Shown one piece after another: positions 7,501 through 15,661 of a stretch of DNA of 64,000 bases (the stretch's first letter is position 1; the number at the start of each line of letters is the position of its first letter). This DNA comes from CAKSFT01 sp045544615 (lineage in GTDB: Bacteria > Bacillota > Clostridia > UBA1381). The translations under genes were made by a program, and so were the position numbers. The notes beneath the pieces are model-generated. The model saw only the letters and a program-made list of their open reading frames with translations, did no database searches and was not told the DNA's origin. The DNA is taken from NCBI GenBank assembly GCA_045544615.1, contig JAZPZI010000013.1, positions 1 to 64,000 on the forward strand. The letters run 5' to 3'.

Positions 7501-8420
7501 TCACCCGTTCCGCCTTCTACAACTGCAATTATGTTTGCATTTAATGCATCAATGTCATAAACACTGTTACCGTTAGTTTCAAATACTGTTCCCTCAGGTT
7601 GTCCCTCATATAGAGTTTTAACCGTATAAGTACCGTCAGTTATCGTTATATCCCTTATTGATAAAAAATATTGATTCCCTATAACATCGCCAAATTTTGC
7701 TCTGTTTGTTCCGAACAACCTGTACTTATTACTCCCCATACGAACAACCGATACAGAAAAAGTTGCAATCTGTTCTGTTACTTCCCATTCAGATTGATTC
7801 AACTTCTCCATTGTAGGCTGTATCGGAGTTTCTGTTGTAAGCTTTACAGGATTCAATGCATCACTGATGTCATAAATATTTAATGAAGCCAATCCCAGAT
7901 TTCTCGAATTTATCGAAACTGCTGACACAAACATCAAATCATCTACAACTTTAATTGTTCCGGTGGTATATCCTTCTTCACTTTGCCATTTAGAATCCAA
8001 TTTGATTGTTCCATCAGATTCATTTATCCTATAGCGTTCCAGTCTTTGAGTATTTTTATTGAGTACAAATAAGCAGTTATCCCTTATGAACATTTTTTCA
8101 TTTGTCCATGATGAATCCACAAAAGTAATACTGTCAATCGACTGAACCTCAACAGGTGATTCGGGATTGGTAGTATCTAAAACCGTTAATCCACCCAAAT
8201 CTGTACCAACAGTCATACGTCCAACATAAGCATACATTTTCTCTCCTACAGTTGAAATGACGCTATTCGACGCACGCCCTCCCCATGCTGTCTCGGGTTG
8301 ATAATCACCGGTAATATCATATGTTGATGCATATGTAATTAGTGTCATTGAACTTATGACTTGCAATATCATTACAAACACAACAGTAAAGGTAATTATT
8401 TTTCTCATAGTTATTTTCAT
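4566..8420 (-). CDS. Secreted LVIVD-type propeller protein with C-terminal alpha/beta-hydrolase (esterase) domain
   Basis: A protein of 1284 residues. A signal peptide (about 1-32, ending in TYAS) is followed by a first beta-propeller (about 40-405) of LVIVD/YVTN-like blades (NLYDISDALNPVKLT type). Then come a small Ig-like domain (about 415-500), a second propeller (about 510-860) and an 'FVW' beta-domain (KVFVWKDDMSPL, about 960). The C-terminal hydrolase has a nucleophile elbow GHSNA (Ser1081), an acid in GEFDWG (Asp1132) and SGHFW (His1164), a complete catalytic triad. This suggests extracellular ester cleavage, probably deacetylation of the locus polysaccharide. The start at 8420 is chosen because GAGG abuts the upstream ATG but is 9 bases from this one. 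No SLH anchor is present. It is separated from the beta-galactosidase gene by 218 bases. Confidence 0.75.
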   Translation of the reverse strand: MKITMRKIITFTVVFVMILQVISSMTLITYASTYDITGDYQPETAWGGRASNSVISTVGEKMYAYVGRMTVGTDLGGLTVLDTTNPESPVEVQSIDSITFVDSSWTNEKMFIRDNCLFVLNKNTQRLERYRINESDGTIKLDSKWQSEEGYTTGTIKVVDDLMFVSAVSINSRNLGLASLNIYDISDALNPVKLTTETPIQPTMEKLNQSEWEVTEQIATFSVSVVRMGSNKYRLFGTNRAKFGDVIGNQYFLSIRDITITDGTYTVKTLYEGQPEGTVFETNGNSVYDIDALNANIIAVVEGGTGDSVSSLEIINVSEPASPVKITDNGLDTSGVGAFVDKNTIILSTKGPRMYVYTYAGNTLTQEKEIIPKNTPYEVGVYSGFMYAAVNNGFELYEYSNSISFDIGMTEGVNTTIKGTVEGYLPATDKVIVSVGKKDYLATVSANRFSVETDELTAGEYVAKAKLLRNIDGNPKELATTPEITISVTQSTNPENIIKLGSIPTYSNGARVTDAVSLTVGNKQYLYTTYANTALVVYDITDVSDYSKLTPYQECTDILTGIFNSQLKIKDGYLFVSQTLPENNRNVLMCYKIGSDGKLPVESKTVTDETTQVSTSVKVTVGTKIANGSSNKLDTIEIVDDYLFYAQQNTGGDCDVYDISDIENGVTLLGSTSANYGVFALEVEKISDSLYRLYYISRTDLMTNGNKPGFKGYQFNISDMSIDSDGTVNFVERYKGIDAFSDYANIPAVKDIELIGENKIFMVCATDSSSAATHRFIIDAKDPEQPEVTNVSNSVALSVQNINNNYYAVGTQGGTIAFYKKSDNALVKEFTGLGQVYGMSIYDGKMYASVQGDISIFHLFITVTSTINKFSVVKLEVTDKDGFLVNDVAPGDLTATAQIYNPDNTTEKVYMLLAAYSSITDELVWVQAKDFDVVHGLNSISDTIRMESLSNYSPYTQYMKVFVWKDDMSPLTESYKVREAELVDGSIWEMYIPENTQTVQGVVLINHHGMGLTLSSMNAFKSFCADRGLAIMSFFDDAGVLKNFTDKETATAAILSKLDEFAIKTGHPELSKVPLATFGHSNATAFSAGFAEYNNERVFASIVYKSARDDQFEYNTFGEYNIPIFVITGEFDWGYGYNGQIFASERLLEKGAFIQYIQDPNSGHFWNDYKSNTIMFEFLDRAYDLKISNSTVDEDGNTIMTLIDKTKGYIGYGEYTVTDSDESYSGYAYKFVPTGYMTYEEYLELKSENPDFKAHAWLFDEEYAKDWVEFNKNGIIDVEYAYKD

Positions 8421-8458
8421 AATAAACATCCTCTATTCATCAATAAAATTCTCCGGTC

Positions 8459-8514
8459 TGTTGCTGTTTTATTAACATAGAGATAACCCATGTCTGAACG
8501 GTAAAACAGCAACA
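8459..8514. repeat. 13-bp inverted repeat in the gap before the propeller-esterase
   Basis: TGTTGCTGTTTTA (8459-8471) and its exact complement (8502-8514) are separated by 30 bases. The 218-base gap 8421-8638 holds this dyad and no recognisable gene; I see no confident minus-strand promoter in it. It may be an operator or an mRNA structure controlling the last gene of the locus. Confidence 0.5.
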
Positions 8515-8638
8515 AGAACGGATTTATCAGATAAAAGTTTTGGCTTTCATTGCACGGAAATTATCAAGAAAAGAGATGGTATCTCGAAAAACCGTATAAT
8601 GGAGGTAAAAAAAGTCAAAACTCCTAATCTGCCAAAAA

Positions 8639-11452
8639 TCAATCGGCATTGCGGATAATAGAAAACTTAAAAGATATATTTTTATCTCTTAATTGATACT
8701 CTGGCATAAGTTGTGGTCCGATGCTTCCGGAGCCGATTCCACTTACTTTATAGTCGATTCTGACATTAGTTGCAATATCCTTCAAGAGCTCAAAGTTGTG
8801 CATCTTGTTTTCTAATTCTTTCACATTATATTGCGACACATTAAACTCAAACCCTTGTTCGGATAAGAAGGTATATTCACCCAAAACGAGTTTTTTAGTA
8901 TTGTAGTGGTTGCCATGTTCCTGTGGCATTACATAATCCACATACTCGTTTTCCGCATTGCTTTTGTAATAGCCCATACGGGATGCATGATGCATATCAA
9001 TATATGATTCCATCGGGCCGTAACCAAAATACTCAAAATCGGTTTCTGCCACTTTAAATTCAAAGCCCAGCCTTGGAATAAATGTTCTTGTATCATCAAA
9101 TTCCGCATCTAATTCAACATCAATTCTTCCGGATTTGAAAAATGTATATTTTACGGTATAATCCAAAAACTTCATTTTGGAAATTGATGAAAGACCGCCA
9201 ACTACCGTTATGGTGTTTTCGTTGATGCGTGTTTCATATACTCTGTCAAACATCTTATCATATCTCTCATCATACCAAAGAAGTTTTACTTTTCGGTCAT
9301 TATCTGTTGGTGCTTTCCAGATTGATAATTTCATTGGTGACTGCAAATAATCATCCAACTTTTCAATCGTTCCATAAAACGTATTAAACTTGTATTCAAA
9401 ATTTTCTCCGGAAATTATTGCATATTCTCCATCCTGTGTGATTGTCAAACCTTCTTTTCCAGGTTCAATACTCTTACAGTCTTCAAGCATGTGCTGACAA
9501 AATGCAACTTCTCTTCCTTCATTATCATACATAAATACAGTAAGATATGCGCCAAGTTTATTTTCGGGTACTTCAAAATCCAGTTCAATTTCCCCGTAAG
9601 AATGCGGTAAGACATCAAATATAAAACTCTCTCTTTTTACTTCTTTTCCGTCAGTCTCCAACACCCACTCGAATCTGAAATTCGAGAAGGTTTTAAAATC
9701 ATATAAATTATACAATTTTAATACTTTTCCATTGAGTTCTGTGTATAGTGGCTGATAAGCCTTTTTTATCTCATAAGATCCTGCCTTTAGCGTTCTGTCA
9801 TGGAAAACCATGCCGTCACAGCAGAAACTACCGTCATGTGCAAGTTCGTTAAAATCCCCACCATAAAGAGCATGACCCTCATCATCAAGGGCAACGTGAT
9901 CGGCCCATTCCCAGATACATCCTCCGATAAGCTTTGGATACTTATAAATAGCCTTCCAATAATCTGTAACATCACCAGGGCCGTTACCCATAGCATGTGA
10001 ATACTCACATAAGAAAAACGGTCTTTCATCGTCGCCTTCAGCATAGCTAATTATAGTATCTATATCGTAATACATTCTACTGATTACATCAACACTAAAC
10101 GGATCTTTTCCATCAATTTTCTCCATCGAGTTACAAGTGTTTTCGTAATGCAAAGCCCTTATAATACCCTTGCGATTTTTCTGTCTTTCTCTGAAATAAT
10201 CACTCATTGCATCAAAGTTCACGCCATAATTGCTTTCATTGCCAAAGCTCCACATAATTATACTCACGTGATTTTTATCACGTTCGTACATTCTGCGTGC
10301 TCTGTCTAAATGAGCCTCTCGCCAGATCTCATTGTTAGAAGGCCACATCAGGTTATCATCGCACTTACACTCAGCTCTTCTATAACAGTAGCCATGGGTT
10401 TCCAAGTCTGCCTCATCAACAACATAAAATCCGAGTTCATCGCACAAATTGAGAAACTCAGGGATGGGTGGATAATGAGAGGTTCTGATTGTATTTATGT
10501 TTAATTCTTTCATCAGGAGTAAATCTTTTTTTATATCATCATAGGTCATAACATAACCATTTTTCGGATGCGAATCATGATGATTTACTCCTTTTAGTTT
10601 TACCGATACTCCATTTATGAAAAACTCTCCATTTTTTATTTCCTGACTTCTCAACCCAACTCTGAACGGAATAAATTCATCTGCATAATGTACAATTACC
10701 GTATAGAGATACGGTTCTTCGGCATTCCACAAAACAGGTTCAGACAAATCAGTTTTATTACCGTTTCTATCATAAATTTCATAAGAATACTCACAATAGA
10801 TGTTCTTATCATCTGCGGAAACTTCTATATCATGCAAATGCTTATCAGGACGGGTTAAAATGTACACATCTCTGAATATACCATTATGTCTGAACATATC
10901 CTGATCTTCAAGATAGCTTGACACTCGCCATTTCTGAACCATAACTACAATTTCGTTACGTCCCTTTTTAAGATCAATTTTAAACTCAGAGCAACAATGC
11001 GAAACGGTAGAACATCCAACATATTCCCCATTTAAAAACAAATCAAAACCCGGAGCAACTCCCTCAAAAACAATATAGGAATTTAATTTCAAAAATTCAT
11101 CATCAGCATAAAAAAACTTACGGTAAACTCCCATTGGATTGTCTGCCGGTACATATGGCGGATCAACAGGAAAAGGATATCTGGCATTAGCATAGTTCGG
11201 CTTTTCATAGCCAAAACACTGCCAACAAGATGGTACAGGTATTATTTCCCAGTCAATAATTTCTTCAATAGATTTAAAATCAAAATCACGCTTGAAAAAT
11301 TTGAAATCCCATTCACCGTTTAAGGAATGATAATACGCCGATTTTGACTTATCACCCGAAATAGCACCCTCTACAGTATCAAAAGGTATATAGTGACTTC
11401 TCGGAGCTAATGTGTTTTCATGAATATATTCAATCATTTCATATTTTCGCAT
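8639..11452 (-). CDS. Beta-galactosidase, glycoside hydrolase family 2 (LacZ type)
   Basis: A protein of 937 residues without a signal peptide, so cytosolic. It hydrolyses terminal beta-galactosides. N-terminal jelly-roll and Ig-like domains (about 1-280) precede the TIM barrel with the KGVNHHDSHP strand. The acid/base is in WSFGNES (Glu406) and the nucleophile in LCEYSHAMGNGPGD (Glu483). The C-terminal LacZ small-chain domain starts near residue 680 and contains the FEYFGYGPMESYIDMH signature. It is about 90 residues shorter than E. coli LacZ (1024). AAGGAAGGG precedes the ATG. It is downstream of the cytosolic beta-helix gene in the same run of genes and would remove galactose from imported oligosaccharides. 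Confidence 0.92.
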   Translation of the reverse strand: MRKYEMIEYIHENTLAPRSHYIPFDTVEGAISGDKSKSAYYHSLNGEWDFKFFKRDFDFKSIEEIIDWEIIPVPSCWQCFGYEKPNYANARYPFPVDPPYVPADNPMGVYRKFFYADDEFLKLNSYIVFEGVAPGFDLFLNGEYVGCSTVSHCCSEFKIDLKKGRNEIVVMVQKWRVSSYLEDQDMFRHNGIFRDVYILTRPDKHLHDIEVSADDKNIYCEYSYEIYDRNGNKTDLSEPVLWNAEEPYLYTVIVHYADEFIPFRVGLRSQEIKNGEFFINGVSVKLKGVNHHDSHPKNGYVMTYDDIKKDLLLMKELNINTIRTSHYPPIPEFLNLCDELGFYVVDEADLETHGYCYRRAECKCDDNLMWPSNNEIWREAHLDRARRMYERDKNHVSIIMWSFGNESNYGVNFDAMSDYFRERQKNRKGIIRALHYENTCNSMEKIDGKDPFSVDVISRMYYDIDTIISYAEGDDERPFFLCEYSHAMGNGPGDVTDYWKAIYKYPKLIGGCIWEWADHVALDDEGHALYGGDFNELAHDGSFCCDGMVFHDRTLKAGSYEIKKAYQPLYTELNGKVLKLYNLYDFKTFSNFRFEWVLETDGKEVKRESFIFDVLPHSYGEIELDFEVPENKLGAYLTVFMYDNEGREVAFCQHMLEDCKSIEPGKEGLTITQDGEYAIISGENFEYKFNTFYGTIEKLDDYLQSPMKLSIWKAPTDNDRKVKLLWYDERYDKMFDRVYETRINENTITVVGGLSSISKMKFLDYTVKYTFFKSGRIDVELDAEFDDTRTFIPRLGFEFKVAETDFEYFGYGPMESYIDMHHASRMGYYKSNAENEYVDYVMPQEHGNHYNTKKLVLGEYTFLSEQGFEFNVSQYNVKELENKMHNFELLKDIATNVRIDYKVSGIGSGSIGPQLMPEYQLRDKNISFKFSIIRNAD

Positions 11453-11489
11453 CTTGTTCCCTTCCTTTCATCAGAGGCTATAAGGTTAA

Positions 11490-12629
11490 TTATTCGACAT
11501 TATCCTTTATAACAACATTTTCATTATTCTCAGCAATAATGCCTTTTTCTAAATGACCGTTTTTCATCGAATTTCCCAAAATCACGCAACCACTTGAATT
11601 TTTAATTACAAAAGATTGCAAAGGATTGAAAGTTCCGACATTACCGTCATCCTGGCCAAGTTTGCAAACATTTCCGGTTACTGCAATATTTGAGCATCCG
11701 TCAAGATACAAATGAGAATCATCATATATTGCTTCATATGGTTGGCCATTATCCTTGCCACTGCGTCTGAAGATGTTTCCGGAAATCGTAATATCGGATA
11801 ACCTGAACAGTTCATCAGAATCAGAGCTCTTGATTTTTTTCAGTTTTATTGCCGTTCCGCCACTTCTGTCAAAGAAATTATTGTTTATATTCAGAGAATC
11901 TCCACTCTGAATCAAAATACCGCCATTCTGGTTCCATTCAATACGATTTCCTGTGATGGTTATTGACGCACATTCAGATTCCCCACCATTCACATCATAA
12001 GAGCCTATTCCAGCACCTTTGTTTGTATGAATAATACAGTCGTGTATCCAGCCATCCCATCCATTGATATGTATTCCGTCTCTTCCATTTGACATGAGCT
12101 GACAGTCACAAACTGTAAAAGCAAAAATATGATTCAAATGAATTCCATCACCACTAAAGTTTTTACACTGACAATCAGCAATAACAATACTATCCTCTCT
12201 AAATGATGAATGCGTACACTCAAGCAAAGGATTATCATCAAAATACTCGTCATCAAATTTTCCACCGTTGTATGTTGGCCAATCAACAAATATTCCGTGA
12301 ATAGAATCTCCCATGAGCTTATTTCCGGCAAACTGTATTCCCTTTACACAAGCACCAAAAGCACCCGTCATATCTAAAAGGCACTTTGCATTTACATCGT
12401 TAAGAAGAAGCACAGAACCGCCTTTTTCACGGTATCCCCATCCATGGTAACCCGAAAAACTAACACTTGGTGCCAATTTGATGTATCCGCACAAATATAC
12501 TCCAGGCGGAACTAAAACTGCACCTTTGACCTTTGCCGCATCATCTATAGCTGACTGTATTGCTTTGGTACAGTCGGTTACGCCATCTGCGCGCGCTCCA
12601 TAATCAGTTATATCAAAAACATTTTTCAT
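11490..12629 (-). CDS. Cytosolic right-handed beta-helix protein (pectate-lyase-3/GH28-like fold)
   Basis: A protein of 379 residues that opens with DITDYGARADGVTDCTKAIQ, the entry motif of the Pectate_lyase_3/polygalacturonase fold. It continues with PPGVYLCG and a ladder of short beta-strand turns (SGDGIHLNHI, NGRDGIHINGWD, ITGNRIEWNQNGGILIQSG). The fold is clear; the catalytic chemistry (hydrolase, lyase or epimerase) is not, because no family-specific acid pair can be assigned with confidence. There is no signal peptide, so it acts on imported oligosaccharides. The start is ATG at 12629: GAGG lies 9 bases upstream, whereas the ATG two codons earlier is only 3 bases from it. It is flanked by the KduD-type gene and beta-galactosidase. 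Confidence 0.75.
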   Translation of the reverse strand: MKNVFDITDYGARADGVTDCTKAIQSAIDDAAKVKGAVLVPPGVYLCGYIKLAPSVSFSGYHGWGYREKGGSVLLLNDVNAKCLLDMTGAFGACVKGIQFAGNKLMGDSIHGIFVDWPTYNGGKFDDEYFDDNPLLECTHSSFREDSIVIADCQCKNFSGDGIHLNHIFAFTVCDCQLMSNGRDGIHINGWDGWIHDCIIHTNKGAGIGSYDVNGGESECASITITGNRIEWNQNGGILIQSGDSLNINNNFFDRSGGTAIKLKKIKSSDSDELFRLSDITISGNIFRRSGKDNGQPYEAIYDDSHLYLDGCSNIAVTGNVCKLGQDDGNVGTFNPLQSFVIKNSSGCVILGNSMKNGHLEKGIIAENNENVVIKDNVE

Positions 12630-12647
12630 ATTCATTTTCCTCAAATA

Positions 12648-13436
12648 TTATTTCGGTTGCTTACCAATATAAGCCAAAATTCCACCATCCACATAAAGGA
12701 TGTGACCGTTTACTGCATCCGATGCACTCGATGCCAAGAACACAGCCGGTCCAACTAATTCTTCAGGATTTAACCATCTTCCTGCAGGAGTCTTTGCACA
12801 AATGAAAGAATCAAACGGATGCTTTGAGCCGTCTGCCTGCGGTTCACGAAGCGGTGCAGTCTGCGGTGTTGCAATATACCCAGGTCCGATACCGTTACAC
12901 TGAATGTTATATTCACCGTATTCGGAGCAGATATTTCTTGTCAGCATCTTAAGACCGCCTTTAGCTGCAGTGTATGCCGAAACCGTCTCACGACCCAGTT
13001 CTGACATCATTGAGCAGATGTTTATGATTTTTCCGCCGCCTTTTTTAATCATCGAAGGGATAACTGCCTTTGAGCAGATGAACGGAGCATTCAGGTCAAC
13101 ATCAATAACCTGTCTGAACTCGCTGGCTGTCATCTCGTGCATTGGTATTCTCTTGATGATGCCTGCATTGTTAACAAGGATATCAATAACGCCAACTGTG
13201 GTCTCAATATCCTTTACCATAGCATTTACTGCATCCTCATCAGTTACATCACATACATAGCCTTTGGCATTGATGCCTTCAGCCTTATATGCCTCTATTC
13301 CCTTGTCAACAAGTTCTTTGTTGATATCATTAAAACAAATTGTTGCACCAGCATTTGCCAAGCCTTTGGCAATAGCAAAGCCAATACCGTATGATGCACC
13401 TGTTACGAGTGCAATTTTACCGTTTAAGTTAAACAT
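12648..13436 (-). CDS. SDR dehydrogenase, gluconate 5-dehydrogenase / KduD type
   Basis: A protein of 262 residues, short-chain dehydrogenase/reductase. It shows the cofactor motif TGASYGIG (12-19), NNAG (89-92), catalytic Ser142 and the YTAAK pair Tyr155/Lys159. The long C-terminal segment GYIATPQTAPLRE ... GRWLNPEELVGPAVFLAS is typical of the gluconate 5-dehydrogenase branch. With kduI two genes away, the likely job is reducing 2,5-diketo-3-deoxygluconate (DKII) to 2-keto-3-deoxygluconate with NAD(P)H, the KduD step of unsaturated-uronate catabolism. This assignment rests on context as much as on sequence. The start is ATG at 13436 with AGGAGG 7 bases upstream; the longer frame to 13496 lacks such a site and overlaps the GH1 gene. 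Confidence 0.85.
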   Translation of the reverse strand: MFNLNGKIALVTGASYGIGFAIAKGLANAGATICFNDINKELVDKGIEAYKAEGINAKGYVCDVTDEDAVNAMVKDIETTVGVIDILVNNAGIIKRIPMHEMTASEFRQVIDVDLNAPFICSKAVIPSMIKKGGGKIINICSMMSELGRETVSAYTAAKGGLKMLTRNICSEYGEYNIQCNGIGPGYIATPQTAPLREPQADGSKHPFDSFICAKTPAGRWLNPEELVGPAVFLASSASDAVNGHILYVDGGILAYIGKQPK

Positions 13437-13453
13437 ACCTTTTCCTCCTGTGT

Positions 13454-14806
13454 TTATAAATTTCCCCCGTTGCTTTCTATGACTTTTTTGTACCAATATC
13501 CACTGTCTTTTATAATTCTTTCCTGGTTTCTGTAATCTACAAATACCAGACCGAATCGTTCTTTATAGCCACATTCCCATTCAAAATTATCCATAAATGA
13601 CCAATAGAAATAACCTTTTACTTCAGCACCCGAATCAATAGCTTTTTCAACCTCCAGTAAATACCTGTTGATAAAGTCGATTCTGTTGCTGTCATGCACC
13701 TTGCCGTCGAGCGAAATAACATCTGAGCACGATATGCCGTTTTCAGAAACATATACAGGCAATTTGTATCTTTCATTCAAAAACCTCAATGTCCAGCCTA
13801 TTGCTTCAGGCGTGATGGGCCAGTCCATTGCAGTTCTTGGGAAGCCTGCATATCTCTCCACCAATTCAATTTTATCATTTACCATTTGATATTCCTTACC
13901 GTTATAGAGATTTATACATTGAAAATCCAATGGTTGATGAATTTCTTTCAAATCCTGTTTCCAACCATCAGGCAAGAACTGTTCAAGATATTTCAAACCA
14001 TCCTCGGGATATTTCCCTATGAATACCGGATCGCCATACCACGCCATTGACCAATCCCAGGCATTATCATCAACCTCAAACAGTTTTGTTCTGGCAGCAT
14101 CTATATCAGCCTGCGATTCGGTATGCGGATATGTTCCCGAGCCTGTTGGTGCATAGCCGATCTGAATATCTCGTGCACCGTATTTTCGCATAGCTTTTAC
14201 TGCTTTACCATGTGCAAGCATAAGGTTATGAGACGCTATAACCATTTCTTTCTTTGACAACTTCAACCCGGGGGCTTTTGTACCTGTTCCATACCCCAAT
14301 CCTATAACACATTGAGGTTCATTGATTGTTATGAACTTTTTTGCTCTGGCTGAAAAGTTTTCTACAACAACTTTAGCATATTCTGCAAACCAATCTGCAA
14401 CCTCTCTATTGAGCCAACCGCCTTTAAAATGGAGTATTTCAGGCAAGTCCCAATGGTATAGGGTGATATACGGCTCAATCCCGTTTTTTATCAGTTCATC
14501 AATCAAAGTGTTATAAAAATCAATTCCCTTTTTGTTGACTTTTCCGGTGCCGTCAGGAAGGATCCGGGTCCATGCTATCGAGAATCGGTACGCCTTAACA
14601 CCCATACTTTTCATCAGGGCTACATCTTCTTTATATCTGTGATAATGGTCGCAAGCTACATTACCCGTATGATTAGCATAAACTCTGCCGTCCTGCTCAC
14701 AGTATGTATCCCAAATCGATCTTCCCTTTCCGTCTTCGTCATATGCGCCCTCAATTTGGTAAGATGCGGTCGCTACACCCCATACAAAATCTTTTTTAAA
14801 ACTCAT
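13454..14806 (-). CDS. Beta-glucosidase, glycoside hydrolase family 1
   Basis: A protein of 450 residues, usual length for GH1, with no signal peptide. It begins with FKKDFVWGVATASYQIEGA, the GH1 N-terminal signature. The acid/base is Glu163 in the TINEPQ motif and the nucleophile is Glu355 in the YVSENGIS motif. The aglycone-side sequence FYWSFMDNFEWECGYKERFG near the C-terminus is typical of beta-glucosidases, and there is no phosphate-binding signature of 6-phospho enzymes that I can see. It would release glucose (or galactose) from short beta-linked oligosaccharides in the cytosol. It is 11 bases downstream of kduI and 17 bases upstream of the KduD-type gene. Confidence 0.92.
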   Translation of the reverse strand: MSFKKDFVWGVATASYQIEGAYDEDGKGRSIWDTYCEQDGRVYANHTGNVACDHYHRYKEDVALMKSMGVKAYRFSIAWTRILPDGTGKVNKKGIDFYNTLIDELIKNGIEPYITLYHWDLPEILHFKGGWLNREVADWFAEYAKVVVENFSARAKKFITINEPQCVIGLGYGTGTKAPGLKLSKKEMVIASHNLMLAHGKAVKAMRKYGARDIQIGYAPTGSGTYPHTESQADIDAARTKLFEVDDNAWDWSMAWYGDPVFIGKYPEDGLKYLEQFLPDGWKQDLKEIHQPLDFQCINLYNGKEYQMVNDKIELVERYAGFPRTAMDWPITPEAIGWTLRFLNERYKLPVYVSENGISCSDVISLDGKVHDSNRIDFINRYLLEVEKAIDSGAEVKGYFYWSFMDNFEWECGYKERFGLVFVDYRNQERIIKDSGYWYKKVIESNGGNL

Positions 14807-14817
14807 AGCTCTAATCC

Positions 14818-15648
14818 TTACCTCAAGTCTTTTGTTTCGATATGGTCCATATCGGTAAATTCCTGGTTTTCACCACACATTGCCCAAATGAATGAATAGT
14901 TCTTTGTACCAACGCCTGAGTGGATTGACCAGCTAGGTGAAATTACTGCTTCTTCATTATGCATAATGATATGGCGTGTTTCATTTGGCTCACCCATCAT
15001 GTGGAATACCGCATCATTTTCGCCCATATCAAGATACATATATACTTCCATACGTCTGTCGTGAGTGTGTGATGGCATTGTGTTCCAGTTTGAGCCCGGT
15101 TCTAACTGTGTAAGTCCCATTGCAAGCTGACATGACTTGATAACTTCAGGGTGAATGTACTGATTGATAACTCTCTTGTTACAATCCTCAACCGAACCGC
15201 AAGGTACCTTTTTTGCCTTTGTAATGTCAATCTTAACGATTGGGTATGTAGCATGTGCAGGGCATGATGATACATAGAACTTTGCAGGGTCTTTTTCATC
15301 AACACTCTTGAACTTGATTTCCTTGTTGCCCATACCGATATAGATACCGTCTCTTGGGTTCATTTCGTATTCAGTACCGTCAACTGTGATGATACCCTTA
15401 CCACCTACATTGATACAGCCCATTTCTCTTCTTTCGAGGAAATAGTCTGATGCGAGTTCTTTACCGCCAACAAGCTGAAGTTCCTCGCTGACAGGCATAA
15501 GTCCTGCTGTGATGATTCTGTCGATATGGCTGTAAACCATCTTGATGTTGTCCTTTGTAAAGAGCTTTGAGATGTGGAATTCCTCTCTCAATCTGTCTGT
15601 GTCGTAATTCTTTACGTCCCTTGGGTTTGATGCATTTCTGATTTCCAT
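14818..15648 (-). CDS. kduI: 5-dehydro-4-deoxy-D-glucuronate isomerase
   Basis: A protein of 276 residues, essentially the same length as E. coli KduI (278). It converts 5-keto-4-deoxyuronate (DKI), formed spontaneously from unsaturated uronic acids, into DKII. The bicupin zinc site is intact: SHTHDRRMEVYMY supplies His194, His196 and Glu201, and SIHSG supplies His243, matching the E. coli ligands with an offset of two. The start has AAGGAGAG upstream. Its presence shows that the imported sugars include lyase-generated or GH105-released unsaturated uronates. It sits between beta-glucuronidase and GH1 in the same run of genes. Confidence 0.95.
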   Translation of the reverse strand: MEIRNASNPRDVKNYDTDRLREEFHISKLFTKDNIKMVYSHIDRIITAGLMPVSEELQLVGGKELASDYFLERREMGCINVGGKGIITVDGTEYEMNPRDGIYIGMGNKEIKFKSVDEKDPAKFYVSSCPAHATYPIVKIDITKAKKVPCGSVEDCNKRVINQYIHPEVIKSCQLAMGLTQLEPGSNWNTMPSHTHDRRMEVYMYLDMGENDAVFHMMGEPNETRHIIMHNEEAVISPSWSIHSGVGTKNYSFIWAMCGENQEFTDMDHIETKDLR

Positions 15649-15661
15649 TTTTAATCTCTCC

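Noticed and set aside
8595..8606. TATAAT followed by GGAGGT on the plus strand
   Set aside because: There is no -35 at the right distance and no plus-strand gene follows; this is inside the gap between minus-strand genes.
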